DNA from: Alistipes sp. | GTDB lineage: Bacteria; Bacteroidota; Bacteroidia; Bacteroidales; Rikenellaceae | DNA: 64,000 bases | Assembly (NCBI GenBank): GCA_017532885.1 | Contig: JAFXIS010000080.1 | Location: 52,419-116,418 of the forward strand | Direction of reading: 5' to 3' | Shown here: in pieces, positions 1 to 7,603 of the stretch | How the letters are laid out: the number at the start of each line of letters is the position of its first letter | Numbering within the stretch: the first letter of the stretch is position 1 | Made by a program: the position numbers and the translations under genes | The notes under the pieces: model-generated | Database searches by the model: none | Told to the model about the DNA's origin: nothing | Seen by the model: the letters and a program-made list of their open reading frames with translations, nothing else

Positions 1-288
1 GACATTTTGGGCGTTGGAGGTTTCCTCGTGACGCTGGGTACAGGTCTTATGATTTCGTTCCGCCGCAATGTCAAGGCCTTCGGACCCGTGTCTGGATTGT
101 GGGTAACAATCTTCTCGATTGTATATATTATAGGCTGCATTATCTCGGCTATTGCGATGATTACCTTGATTTTACAAATCATCTTCCAGATTCTTGTGGT
201 CGTTGGCACAATCCTAATCTTTATGATGATGGGCTACCGTCGCCGCGTATATCGCAACGGTAGAGTCTACGAAGAGATTCATTACTAA
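1..288 (+). CDS. Small membrane protein, 5' end cut by the window edge
   Basis: The frame is open from the first base (it begins Asp-Ile-Leu-Gly), so the true start lies upstream. About 95 residues are visible. Two or three strongly hydrophobic stretches, one starting GGFLVTLGTGLM and one from IFSIVYIIGC to about TILIFMMMG, are followed by a basic tail ending in RRRVYRNGRVYEEIHY, which is probably cytoplasmic. I do not recognise a family. The next gene lies about 50 bp downstream on the same strand and is another small membrane protein, so the two may form one transcript ending at the hairpin near 631. That it is a real membrane protein is fairly safe; no function can be assigned. Confidence 0.6.
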   Translation, partial: DILGVGGFLVTLGTGLMISFRRNVKAFGPVSGLWVTIFSIVYIIGCIISAIAMITLILQIIFQILVVVGTILIFMMMGYRRRVYRNGRVYEEIHY

Positions 289-336
289 CCGATTATCACA
301 TTATTAACTAAATATTAACCCATAAAAACTATTCAT

Positions 337-606
337 ATGAGCAACAAATTAGGTTTGATTGGCACTTGGTGGCGCATTTGCGCCTCGGGCTTTGGCCTGG
401 GCGTTGATGCTGCGCGCGCTGTCGGTATCGTAGTATTTATTCTTTCGATTATCTTCGTTGTCGGCATCGCCATTATTTGGTGGATTGTGAAGTTCTTCAT
501 CAAGCGCAACAAAGACAAGAAGGCCGAGGAGGCTGCTGCAAAGCCCGCCGCTGAAACCACCGCAGAAAAAGCTACAAAAACAGAGAATGACACCGAGGCG
601 AAGTAA
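337..606 (+). CDS. Small single-span membrane protein with charged Ala/Glu/Lys tail
   Basis: This 89-aa protein has one clear membrane segment at about residues 29-52 (VGIVVFILSIIFVVGIAIIWW), then a KRNKDKK stop-transfer cluster and a low-complexity tail rich in Ala, Glu, Lys and Thr. The N-terminus has aromatic and Gly residues (GTWWRICASGFGLG) but no cleavable signal. The ATG at 337 follows an A-rich leader typical of Bacteroidetes. It sits just after another small membrane protein and just before a strong intrinsic terminator. No family is recognised; tail composition suggests a disordered cytoplasmic extension. Confidence 0.6.
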   Translation: MSNKLGLIGTWWRICASGFGLGVDAARAVGIVVFILSIIFVVGIAIIWWIVKFFIKRNKDKKAEEAAAKPAAETTAEKATKTENDTEAK

Positions 607-630
607 TATTTTCTGGTGTTATTCGAAAAG

Positions 631-661
631 AGCGTGCCTAAATTATTGGGCACGCTTTTTT
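631..661 (+). terminator. Intrinsic terminator after the small membrane protein genes
   Basis: The inverted repeat AGCGTGCC / GGGCACGCT is separated by about nine AT-rich bases and followed by a run of six Ts. It lies 25 bp past the stop of the gene at 337. Confidence 0.85.
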
Positions 662-685
662 GTTGGAAGTCGAGGATAAGGACAT

Positions 686-772
686 AGTAGGGAGTTTAGG
701 GAGAGTTTTTGTGGCGGCGCTAATTTCTTTAATTTCACTAATTTCCTTAATCTCCTTAAACTCACTAAAAGA
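686..772. repeat. R4 AT-rich inverted repeat (GGGAATTTAGGGA family)
   Basis: A purine-rich arm (GGGAGTTTAGGGAGAG) is followed after a GC-rich spacer by a pyrimidine-rich arm (TTTCCTTAATCTCCTTAAAC). The same pattern recurs near 13030, 18707, 28618, 48296 and 56545, always between genes. Confidence 0.6.
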
Positions 773-857
773 TATACCGTCATGACAAAATTGGGCAATG
801 ACTGCTACTGCGTACTTACACGCCTGCGTCGTGTAGCAATTGTGGCATGACAAAATT

Positions 858-895
858 GAGATTCTCACGCAAAACTGCGTTTTGCTCAGAATGAC
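858..895 (-). repeat. R1 dispersed repeat copy
   Basis: Read on the minus strand this is a 38-bp unit beginning GTCATTCTGAGC and ending GAGAATCTC. It is base-for-base identical to the plus-strand sequence at 12733-12770, almost 12 kb away. The middle (AAAACGCAGTTTTGCG) is itself partly palindromic. Confidence 0.85.
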
Positions 896-951
896 GGGAT
901 TGACAACCGTTTTCGTCACTCCAAAGGGACGCGAGCGACCAACACCCCACC

Positions 952-1012
952 CGTCACTCTGAGGGAGCGCAAGCGACCGTGGGAGTCTAAAAAAATAATT
1001 GCTCAGAATGAC
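952..1012 (+). repeat. R1 short inverted-terminal element (MITE-like), 61 bp
   Basis: It begins GTCACTCTGAGG and ends CTCAGAATGAC, so the two ends are inverted copies of each other. Inside is GACCGTGGGAGTCT followed by an A-rich run. The elements at 12651-12712 and 45124-45179 have the same plan and much of the same interior. Confidence 0.75.
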
Positions 1013-1024
1013 GCACGACAACAC

Positions 1025-1067
1025 AAAAAATAGTGTATTCCACAAGTTTGGAACACACTATTTTTTT
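1025..1067. terminator. Bidirectional intrinsic terminator
   Basis: AAATAGTGTATTCC and GGAACACACTATTT form a long stem with an eight-base loop; A-runs on the left and T-runs on the right let it work in both directions. On the minus strand it would end the WG-repeat lipoprotein transcript. Confidence 0.75.
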
Positions 1068-1076
1068 CGCAAATAA

Positions 1077-1104
1077 GGCAAATGCCGAAAGAGCCTTGTT
1101 ATAC
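1077..1104. repeat. R5 repeat copy (GGCAGATGCCGAAAGAGCC family)
   Basis: The sequence GGCAAATGCCGAAAGAGCC followed by TTGTTATAC closely matches segments at 56650-56671 and 56865-56892. Like the last of these it lies within a few bases of the stop codon of a minus-strand gene. Confidence 0.65.
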
Positions 1105-1114
1105 AAATTCTTCC

Positions 1115-1720
1115 CTACATTCTTTTCAGGCGGCCCAAAGCACTTTCGGCCTTGTGGCTGTAATCGAAATTGGGTTGGATGACCATCTGATTTTGGCGAT
1201 TGATAACACCCCAGCCTCCGCCAACAACCTTCACTACGGCAAATCCGTCACTGTCGAAGTTGTGTGCATTTTCGTATTGCGGCAAGATGTGCCATTCGCC
1301 AAAGTGGTTCAAAAAGCCGTACAGCTCAGTAACAGGGTCTTCGGCATACCATAGTTCAATGCCCACCATGCGTCCTTTGCGGATTGAAGTCATAGCCTCG
1401 TCGCAATCCACCGTGGAGCGGAATACCGGTTTAATAACCCACTGCCCCAAAGGATTGATTGTGCCGTAGTAGCTACCATGCTTAACACGAGCCATACCAT
1501 TAGAGAAGTGCTGTGCCGATTTGAATTGCGGCTGTATGACCCAAACGCCCAAATCACCAAGATAGCCATACAGACCCGTTGCGGGGTCTTCGGTGGGCGT
1601 CAACCTTTGCGACACGCCCGCCATATGGCCGGACAAAGGAGTTTGGTTGGAGTAGAGGAGTGAGGTACATGAGGTTACGCCCATCATTGCGATTAGGGCC
1701 ATTATCAGACGAAGTTTCAT
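1115..1720 (-). CDS. WG-repeat lipoprotein
   Basis: The start chosen is the ATG at 1720, ten codons inside the longest frame, because it opens a clean lipoprotein signal (MKLRLIMALIAMMGVTSC, lipobox Cys18). The mature part, about 180 residues, carries WG-type repeats of the pattern GLYGYLGDLGVWVIQPQF, YGTINPLGQWVIKPVF, LYGFLNHFGEWHILPQY and GGWGVINRQNQMVIQP, at least four units. In other WG proteins such repeats form a beta-rich, propeller-like fold whose ligands are mostly unknown. It is predicted to be a membrane-anchored, probably periplasmic or surface protein. It is transcribed alone toward the terminator at 1025-1067. Confidence 0.85.
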   Translation of the reverse strand: MKLRLIMALIAMMGVTSCTSLLYSNQTPLSGHMAGVSQRLTPTEDPATGLYGYLGDLGVWVIQPQFKSAQHFSNGMARVKHGSYYGTINPLGQWVIKPVFRSTVDCDEAMTSIRKGRMVGIELWYAEDPVTELYGFLNHFGEWHILPQYENAHNFDSDGFAVVKVVGGGWGVINRQNQMVIQPNFDYSHKAESALGRLKRM

Positions 1721-1798
1721 AGCATTTTTTGTTTTCCCAAAAGTAGCCACCTACGCCTTGATAGCAAAGTCATACGGTATATTTTACCCGATGAAAGG

Positions 1799-1838
1799 CA
1801 AAAAGGGTGTCACAACCCTTACGGTCGGACACCCCTTT
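1799..1838 (-). terminator. Intrinsic terminator for the cytochrome c peroxidase gene
   Basis: AAAGGGTGTC and GACACCCCTTT form a 10-11 bp stem; on the minus strand the stem is followed by a T-rich run. It lies 24 bp beyond the stop of the gene at 1862. Confidence 0.75.
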
Positions 1839-1861
1839 CATTATCTTCTTGCTACCAGCGT

Positions 1862-3238
1862 TTACTGCTGATTCTTGTTTGCTAAAGGTTTGCCATTAAA
1901 CTCTCCGGTCAGCGTCTTGAGGAATGCTACGATATTGGCATTCTCCGCATCGGTAAGCTCCACGCCTGACTGATAGATAGCCATATCGCGAACAGCCTCC
2001 TCCAGAGTCGCGCGCGTACCATCGTGATAATAGGGCCATGTAAGCTCCACATTACGCAAGCCGGGAACCTTGAAGCGATGACGGTCGCGCTCCTGCTGTG
2101 TCTGCTTGAAACGGCCATTATCCTCCTCGGTCAATGCCAAGCCTCTATCGGCGAAATAGTGCTTACGCAAGCCCATCAACTCATAAGACTCGCCACCCAA
2201 GTTCACACCCACATGGCAAGTGGCGCAATTATTCTCCTTGAAGAGTTCGTAGCCCCGCAACTCCTCGGCAGTAATAGCAGAATCATCACCACGCAACCAC
2301 TTATCAAAGCGAGAGTTGGGCGTAATGAGTGTGCGCTCGAACTCCTCGATAGCGTTGGTGATATTAGCCTCCGACCAGCCATCGGGATATACCGCCTTAA
2401 ACTGCTTGGTAAGAGCCTTATCGGCTGCAAGTTTTGCAATAATCGCATCGAACGACGGCGATGCCATCTCGACAGGATTCAAGGGAGGTCCTGCAGCCTG
2501 CTCGGCAAGGGTTGCGGCGCGACCATCCCAGAACTGCACAAAGTTATATACGGCATTATAGACCGTGGGAGCATTTACGCCACCAAACTGACCTGCAACA
2601 CCCTCAGAATATTGCTTGTTATCGACACCTGCCGACTCAAGGTCGTGACACGATGCGCACGACACGGTATTATCGACCGAGAGGCGTGTATCGTGATAGA
2701 GCAGACGACCCAACTCCACCTTTGCTGCGTCTACATCGTAGCTCTGCGGAATGGGGCGAATAGGCTCACCGGCACGCTCTGCCACAACATTGTCAGCATA
2801 ATATGCCTCGCGCTCGTCGCGTGCCCAGCTAACGATAATATCGCGCTTTGCCGAAGTCATCTGACTACCCCAATGTACCAAATAATACTTCGCCATAGGC
2901 ATGCGCTTCTCGATTGCAACCTGCTCAACCTTGGCCACATCGACCATTGAAGGTTGATTGTTCTCCGCCAGCGCCTCCACGAGTGGCTCGATATCGAAGG
3001 CACGGAAGCCCGAATCGATATCCTGCTTCATAATCTTATCCGCCACAGGCATCTTGAAATAGAAGGGCAACTCAGGTTCTGCGGAGTGGCAATCCAAACA
3101 GCCTCCCTTCTCCAAAATTTGCAAAACTCGCTCCGTGCGGCTCAAATCCTCAGCCGGTGGGCGATTCAAATAGGCATAGACTGTACCCACCAAGAGCACA
3201 ACTGCCAACATCAAGACAATAACACTACCTTTTCTCAT
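1862..3238 (-). CDS. Tri-haem cytochrome c peroxidase (CcpA/MauG family)
   Basis: This 458-aa protein has an N-terminal membrane anchor or signal (residues 5-24) and three CxxCH haem c motifs: CLDCH (47-51), CASCH (194-198) and CATCH (338-342). The last two lie in the usual di-haem peroxidase core, which includes NAPTVYNAVYNFVQFWDGRA around residue 230 and FKVPGLRNVELTWPYYHDG near the C-terminus. The first lies in an extra N-terminal haem-binding domain of about 140 residues, seen in some Bacteroidetes relatives. The family reduces H2O2 in the periplasm with electrons from the quinol pool; the extra haem probably passes electrons to the core. It is monocistronic by appearance. Family assignment is firm; the electron donor is inferred. 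Confidence 0.93.
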   Translation of the reverse strand: MRKGSVIVLMLAVVLLVGTVYAYLNRPPAEDLSRTERVLQILEKGGCLDCHSAEPELPFYFKMPVADKIMKQDIDSGFRAFDIEPLVEALAENNQPSMVDVAKVEQVAIEKRMPMAKYYLVHWGSQMTSAKRDIIVSWARDEREAYYADNVVAERAGEPIRPIPQSYDVDAAKVELGRLLYHDTRLSVDNTVSCASCHDLESAGVDNKQYSEGVAGQFGGVNAPTVYNAVYNFVQFWDGRAATLAEQAAGPPLNPVEMASPSFDAIIAKLAADKALTKQFKAVYPDGWSEANITNAIEEFERTLITPNSRFDKWLRGDDSAITAEELRGYELFKENNCATCHVGVNLGGESYELMGLRKHYFADRGLALTEEDNGRFKQTQQERDRHRFKVPGLRNVELTWPYYHDGTRATLEEAVRDMAIYQSGVELTDAENANIVAFLKTLTGEFNGKPLANKNQQ

Positions 3239-3342
3239 AATTGATAGTTTTTAGGGTTATTATAGTTATAGTTGTATTTTAATAAAATAGTTTTTTCAAC
3301 CAATCAGATCCAAAATTTACAGGTCGGAGATTTATCCGATTA

Positions 3343-3852
3343 CTACATATATTGCACCAGCAACTCTACAACAATATCCTCCAACTCCTCTTCGCTATAT
3401 TTCGAGACAAGGACATCTGCCAATTCATTGCTACTCAATGCAATGCTGATACTTTTTGCCGAATCTTTTTCCGAAAAGCGAAACTCTATACCACAACCAG
3501 CTTCAACACACATCAAAAACAAGAATACAACCTCTTTCCCACCACTGAGCATTGATTCAACCATCGTTTTTTTAGTGCCGGCTGCATTTGTATCCATCGT
3601 TAACTCAAAGACATCAACCACATTCTCAGGAGCTTGGATATCATAGCACATTTTATTGGAAGCAATATAGACATCTCTCATAATCAGACCTTCTCCTATA
3701 TCCTGAGGGCATGTTTTATGCATTTCTTCAACAGCGCTTTTAAGAATAGCTTTTGCATCGAGTTCGTCATCCTGATATGCAAATGAACTCAAAGTCATTA
3801 CTGCAGTAATCGCTGCTACAGCGACCATCATGCTCTTAAAAAATCTCTTCAT
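3343..3852 (-). CDS. Exported protein of unknown function
   Basis: The 169-aa product starts with a typical signal peptide (basic MKRFFKS, a hydrophobic stretch, then a likely cut near SSFAYQ). The mature part is acidic, with four cysteines: one in MHKTCPQDIGEG, one in NKMCYDIQ, and two in LMCVEAGCGIEF. The last two could form a disulfide. The fold looks mixed alpha/beta, with an acidic end (SEEELEDIVVELLVQYM). The combination of short length, AQ-like cleavage and a C-terminal amphipathic helix is common among small Bacteroidetes periplasmic proteins. No named family is recognised. Confidence 0.7.
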   Translation of the reverse strand: MKRFFKSMMVAVAAITAVMTLSSFAYQDDELDAKAILKSAVEEMHKTCPQDIGEGLIMRDVYIASNKMCYDIQAPENVVDVFELTMDTNAAGTKKTMVESMLSGGKEVVFLFLMCVEAGCGIEFRFSEKDSAKSISIALSSNELADVLVSKYSEEELEDIVVELLVQYM

Positions 3853-4190
3853 ATTTTAATTAGTTTCTCGTTAGTTTTTTCGGTTTTAGCGCCCCTGCAT
3901 TCGGTCAATATACCATTTTATATGCGGCCTTTAATGCGGTCTTTATATGCGGTGAAGTTGCGCCCGATACCCAAAATGCATCCTCCCCCGTAACAAATAT
4001 AATAATTTTTTGCTTTGCAACTATCATTCACAATAAAAACATAAGAAAAAAGTTTGTTAAGAGGCTCTTTTTCGCCGAAAATTAGTATCTTCGCGAATAT
4101 TAAGCTATTGAATGCTGCGATTCGCCGCAAAGCTATCGCCGCATCGCAGGCAGACAATTTGCTGTAAGGAGAACCAATAAACTTTTTAGG
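3853..4190. other. Intergenic region, divergent leaders
   Basis: No gene is seen in about 340 bp between divergently transcribed genes. A TATCTTCG box at 4086-4093 resembles a Bacteroidetes -7 element for the plus-strand gene at 4191, without a well-placed -33 element. TAAGGAG at 4166 is too far upstream to be its ribosome-binding site. Confidence 0.4.
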
Positions 4191-5546
4191 ATGAAACTGA
4201 AGGATATAATATTTTTCTTTACCGACACTATCTTTCGCAAGAAACCCGACGAGTATAAGAATCCCGTAGTGCGCTGGGCTGCACGACAATACAAGTTGAT
4301 TTTCTATACCATACAGGGACTTTCGCAGCATGGCACGATGATTCGCAGTGCCGCGATGACCTTCTATACGCTTATCTCGATTGTGCCAATCGTGGCGTTG
4401 GTGTTTGCTGTGGTGAAGGGCTTCGGACTGGTGGATGGATTGGTCGAAAACCTCTACTCGATATTCCCGCAGATGCCCGAGGTTGTGGATTATGTGGTGG
4501 AGTTTGCCCAAAAGACCCTCGCCCGAACACAAGGAGGCTGGGTTGCGGCAATTTCGTTGGTGACACTTTTCTGGTCGGTTATTCGTGTATTCGGCTCGGT
4601 CGAAGATGCCTTCAACAATATCTGGGAGGTGAAATCCACTCGCAGCATAGCCCGAAAATATAGCGACTACATCGCCATTGTAATCATAGCTCCGATATTG
4701 TGGATTGTAGCATCATCCGCCGGAACATACATGAACGAAATCTTCGGCGTAAACGAGTCGGCATGGTTGCAAGCGGCATCCAAGCTCTTCTCGTTTGTCA
4801 TCACTTGGGTGATGTTCACATTCCTCTACATCGTACTCCCGAATACCAAAGTGCGCTTCGGCTCGGCTGTAATTTCGGCTATTATTGCCGGCTCAACATT
4901 CCTCCTTTTCCAATGGGGATATGTATTTTTGCAGAAGTGGATGACCTCGTACAACGCCATCTATGGTAGCTTCGCAGCTCTGCCGTTGTTCCTGATTTGG
5001 TTGCAGACATCGTGGCAGATTTTGTTGCTCGGAGGCGAGTTGTCGTTTGCCTTCCAGAATATCCAACGCTTCGACGAGGAGCGCGAATCACTCTTGGCGA
5101 GCTACGATTGCCGCCGCAAATTGATGTTGGGCGTGATGGTTATCGTGGGTCGCTCGTTCCGCGACGGCAAGGGGGCTGTTCCCGTTACCGAGATTCGCGA
5201 CCGCTTGGCTTTGCCTACGCGAATTTTGAGCAACATCCTCTTCACTCTCGTTTCGGCAGGTATGTTGAATGAAATTCGCCGCGAAGGCAGCGAATACGAT
5301 ATGCGTTACTCGCCGGCAAGAGATATATCCTCTTTGCGCATATATGATATCTTGGAGGCTGTGGATAATCAAGGCTTTGGACGCGACAATATCGACCTCA
5401 AGGGCGATGATTTGGATATTTGCGCCACAACGATAGACGACTTGAAAGAGATAACGCGCTCAAGCGAACAGAATGTAAAACTCATAGATTTAATAGATAA
5501 TATAGATTTAATAGATAATAATGTCACAAGTGGATTCGATAAATAG
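4191..5546 (+). CDS. YihY/BrkB family inner-membrane protein
   Basis: This 451-aa protein has the six-helix YihY/BrkB domain at about residues 45-300, including the characteristic AMTFYTLISIVPIVALVFAV, TLFWSVIRVFGSVEDAFNNIWEV and PLFLIWLQTSWQILLLGGEL segments. A soluble C-terminal part (about 305-420) looks like a winged-helix module (VTEIRDRLALPTRILSNILFTLVSAGMLNEI), a common add-on in this family. The exact molecular role of the family is unsettled (the 'ribonuclease BN' label is historical). The C-terminus carries a doubled IDLIDN segment encoded by an 18-bp tandem duplication, and the gene overlaps the next start by 26 bp, so the two are translationally linked. Confidence 0.9.
   Translation: MKLKDIIFFFTDTIFRKKPDEYKNPVVRWAARQYKLIFYTIQGLSQHGTMIRSAAMTFYTLISIVPIVALVFAVVKGFGLVDGLVENLYSIFPQMPEVVDYVVEFAQKTLARTQGGWVAAISLVTLFWSVIRVFGSVEDAFNNIWEVKSTRSIARKYSDYIAIVIIAPILWIVASSAGTYMNEIFGVNESAWLQAASKLFSFVITWVMFTFLYIVLPNTKVRFGSAVISAIIAGSTFLLFQWGYVFLQKWMTSYNAIYGSFAALPLFLIWLQTSWQILLLGGELSFAFQNIQRFDEERESLLASYDCRRKLMLGVMVIVGRSFRDGKGAVPVTEIRDRLALPTRILSNILFTLVSAGMLNEIRREGSEYDMRYSPARDISSLRIYDILEAVDNQGFGRDNIDLKGDDLDICATTIDDLKEITRSSEQNVKLIDLIDNIDLIDNNVTSGFDK
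5484..5519 (+). repeat. Perfect 18-bp tandem duplication at the C-terminus of the YihY gene
   Basis: Two adjacent identical 18-bp copies (5484-5501 and 5502-5519, sequence ATAGATTTAATAGATAAT) encode IDLIDN twice in frame. The second copy ends one base before the ATG at 5521, so the repeat also forms the A/T-rich translation-start region of the next gene. Confidence 0.9.
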
Positions 5547-6318
5547 TGTTGTTATAGTCGGTAGCGGAAATGTTGCCGAGGCTTTTGCTTTGGCCGTTGC
5601 CGATTGTTGGGGTGTGGAACTGTGCCAAATCGTAGCGCGCAACGAGGAGCGGGCAGCCGAGATAGCCGCAATGGCAGGTTGCGAGTGGAGCGACGATTTC
5701 GATGAGGTGGAGGATGCCGACCTCTACATCATTGCCGTAAGTGACCGCGCCGTAGAGGATGTTGCCGAAAAGTTGCATCGCCCCGAGGGTTCTATCGTAG
5801 TTCACACGGCGGGAAGCGTCACCACCGAGGCTTTGGGTAAAGAGAATTGCGGTGTACTCTACCCCTTCCAAACCTTCACGAAGGGTCGCAGGGTCGATTT
5901 TACCGAGGTGCCACTCTTTATCGAGGGAAGCGACGAGTATACTGCGCAACTTATCGAAGATTTCGCGAATCTATTGAGCCGACAGGTATATCGTGCCGAC
6001 TCGGAGCGCCGTCGCGAGATTCATTTGGCGGGAGTATTCGCCTGCAACTTTGTAAATGCCCTCTACGCTATGGCTACGGACCGCCTCGCAAAGAGCGAGG
6101 AGCTGCCATTTGATGTGTTACGCCCGCTGATTTTGGAGACTGCCGCCAAGGCTGTCGAGGCAGAACACCCGCGCGATGTGCAGACCGGACCGGCAAAGCG
6201 TGGCGATAAAGTGGTTGCCGAGCGGCATATCTCGATGCTTAACGACGAGCCCGAAAAACAGACTTTATATGAGTTGCTGGATAAATACATCTTCCGCACG
6301 AGTCACAATCAGCAGTAA
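5521..6318 (+). CDS. Rossmann-fold oxidoreductase-like protein (DUF2520 family)
   Basis: The 265-aa protein opens with a dinucleotide-binding motif (VVIVGSGNVAEAFALAV, residues 10-26), followed by a Rossmann domain with ADLYIIAVSDRAVEDVAEKL and VVHTAGSVTTEAL. The C-terminal helical part (AGVFACNFVNALYAMATDRL, about 165-260) matches the DUF2520 half that accompanies an F420/NADP-binding N-terminus in ketopantoate-reductase-like proteins. A substrate is not established for this family. It overlaps the YihY gene by 26 bp and precedes a KdsC-type phosphatase by 25 bp, so it probably sits in one operon with them. Confidence 0.85.
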   Translation: MSQVDSINSVVIVGSGNVAEAFALAVADCWGVELCQIVARNEERAAEIAAMAGCEWSDDFDEVEDADLYIIAVSDRAVEDVAEKLHRPEGSIVVHTAGSVTTEALGKENCGVLYPFQTFTKGRRVDFTEVPLFIEGSDEYTAQLIEDFANLLSRQVYRADSERRREIHLAGVFACNFVNALYAMATDRLAKSEELPFDVLRPLILETAAKAVEAEHPRDVQTGPAKRGDKVVAERHISMLNDEPEKQTLYELLDKYIFRTSHNQQ

Positions 6319-6343
6319 ATTGCGAAAATAAATTCTTGAAAAG

Positions 6344-6883
6344 ATGGGAAACTTCAAAGAGGATATAGCACAGACAAAAGCCTTCATTTTTGATGTCGAT
6401 GGAGTGATGACCGACGGAGGTATCACGCCGATTGAGGGCGGTACAGATTTTTTCAGAACATATTATGCCAAAGATGGTTACGCCATAGCTTACGCACTAC
6501 GCCGAGGCTATAAAGTATGCGTAATTTCGGGTGGACACGGTTCGCTTTTACGCGCCCGTTTAGAGCGCTTGGGAGTAACGAAAATGTACCTCAGTTGCAT
6601 GGATAAAATTGCCGCCATGGAGGAGTTTTTTGCCGAGTACGGGATAGACCCCACAACGACAATTTATATGGGTGACGACATCCCCGACTTGGAGTGCATG
6701 GAGCGCGTGGGAATTCCCGTTTGCCCGGCAGATGCTTGCTCGGAAGTGATTGAGGCTTCGCGTTATGTGTCGGAATTTTGCGGTGGGAAAGGTGCCGTAC
6801 GCGACATCATCGAGCAGACACTCCGCGCCCAAGATGAGTGGGCAAAGGATAGACGCGGTGTTTTAGGCATTGCGTCGAAGTAG
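6344..6883 (+). CDS. kdsC: 3-deoxy-D-manno-octulosonate-8-phosphate phosphatase (KdsC-type HAD)
   Basis: The 179-aa protein is the size of cap-less KdsC phosphatases. HAD motif I is FIFDVDGVMTDG (Asp17 nucleophile, Asp19 acid), motif II is VISGGHG, the lysine loop is around CMDKIAAM, and motif III is YMGDDIPDLE. The hallmark ICHAIN-like start (FDVDGVMTDGGI) and tetramer-forming beta-hairpin region fit KdsC, which dephosphorylates KDO-8-P to KDO for lipid A core synthesis in the cytoplasm. A related sugar-phosphate phosphatase cannot be fully excluded, since the rest of the KDO pathway is not in this window. Confidence 0.88.
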   Translation: MGNFKEDIAQTKAFIFDVDGVMTDGGITPIEGGTDFFRTYYAKDGYAIAYALRRGYKVCVISGGHGSLLRARLERLGVTKMYLSCMDKIAAMEEFFAEYGIDPTTTIYMGDDIPDLECMERVGIPVCPADACSEVIEASRYVSEFCGGKGAVRDIIEQTLRAQDEWAKDRRGVLGIASK

Positions 6884-6913
6884 ATTCTTTAATTATTAGC
6901 GACAGAACAAACC

Positions 6914-7420
6914 ATGAACGAAGAGTTGATGCAGCGCCGCCAAAGAGTCTTTGACTTCCTTGCGGCTCACAACATAGAGTATAGCTACTACGAGCATCCC
7001 GAGGCTCCGACAATCGAAATTGCCCGCGAATATTGGCATCAGGATGGCTCGAAGCATTGTAAAAACCTATTCTTCCGCAACCATAAGGGCAACCGCCACT
7101 ATTTAGTGGTTTTTGACTGCGAACAGTCGTTGGCGATTCACGATTTGGAACATCGCCTGCACCAAGGCAAACTCTCGTTTGCTTCGGAGCAGCGCATGGA
7201 GCGTTATTTGGGTTTAAGGCCCGGCTCGGTGTCGCCCTTTGGAATGATAAACGATGCAGAGCATCATGTACACCTGTTTTTAGATGCCAACCTGCGCAAC
7301 TATCCGTCGCTCTCGTTCCACCCGAACGACAACACCGCCACGGTGGTTATCTCGCAGGAGATGTTTCATCGTTACCTCGAGGCTGTGGGCAACACCTACG
7401 AATACATCGACCTCTATTAA
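6914..7420 (+). CDS. Prolyl-tRNA deacylase, ProX/YbaK family
   Basis: This 168-aa protein is a stand-alone YbaK/ProRS-INS-like editing domain: NIEYSYYEHPEAPTIEIAREY, KHCKNLFFRNHKGNRHYLVVFD with the conserved lysine of the family, and LGLRPGSVSPFGMINDAEHHVHLFLD. The GSVSPFG signature is typical of the ProXp-ala (PrdX) branch, which hydrolyses Ala-tRNA(Pro). About 180 bp downstream is a ProRS of the type lacking the internal editing domain, so a trans-editing role is well supported by context. The cluster 4191-7420 is tightly spaced and probably co-transcribed. Confidence 0.9.
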   Translation: MNEELMQRRQRVFDFLAAHNIEYSYYEHPEAPTIEIAREYWHQDGSKHCKNLFFRNHKGNRHYLVVFDCEQSLAIHDLEHRLHQGKLSFASEQRMERYLGLRPGSVSPFGMINDAEHHVHLFLDANLRNYPSLSFHPNDNTATVVISQEMFHRYLEAVGNTYEYIDLY

Positions 7421-7502
7421 CATCGTCAATACCGGCAATTACACCCCCTTTCCGACCTCGGAGAGGGGCTGATTTTTATATTTTTAGCAAAAAATAGCCC
7501 TT

Positions 7503-7536
7503 TTTGGTGAAAACCGATAAAAAATCACTACCTTTG
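7503..7536 (+). promoter_or_regulatory. Predicted promoter of proS
   Basis: A TACCTTTG box (7529-7536) matches the Bacteroidetes -7 consensus TAnnTTTG, with TTTG at 7503-7506 as -33 element 22 bp upstream. It would give a leader of about 60 nt before the ATG at 7604. Confidence 0.7.
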
Positions 7537-7603
7537 CCTGCTTGACAATCAGTCCATTATTATTTTGTGGGCTACAAACATACCGAAAATTAACACTATA
7601 AAT

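Larger units (their letters stand above)
662..1114. other. Gene-free intergenic stretch packed with repeats
   Basis: No credible gene is seen. It holds an R4 AT-rich inverted repeat (about 686-772), an R1 copy at 858-895, a complete R1 short element at 952-1012, a bidirectional terminator at 1025-1067 and an R5 copy at 1077-1104. Open frames crossing it are composed of these repeats. Confidence 0.7.

Noticed and set aside
638..1045. Long minus-strand frame covering the first repeat cluster
   Set aside because: Its translation (KEIKEISEIKEIS and similar) is a product of the R4 and R1 repeats, it has no start context and it crosses a terminator.
2024..2950. 308-aa plus-strand frame
   Set aside because: It lies wholly antisense to the tri-haem peroxidase gene, whose motifs are certain.
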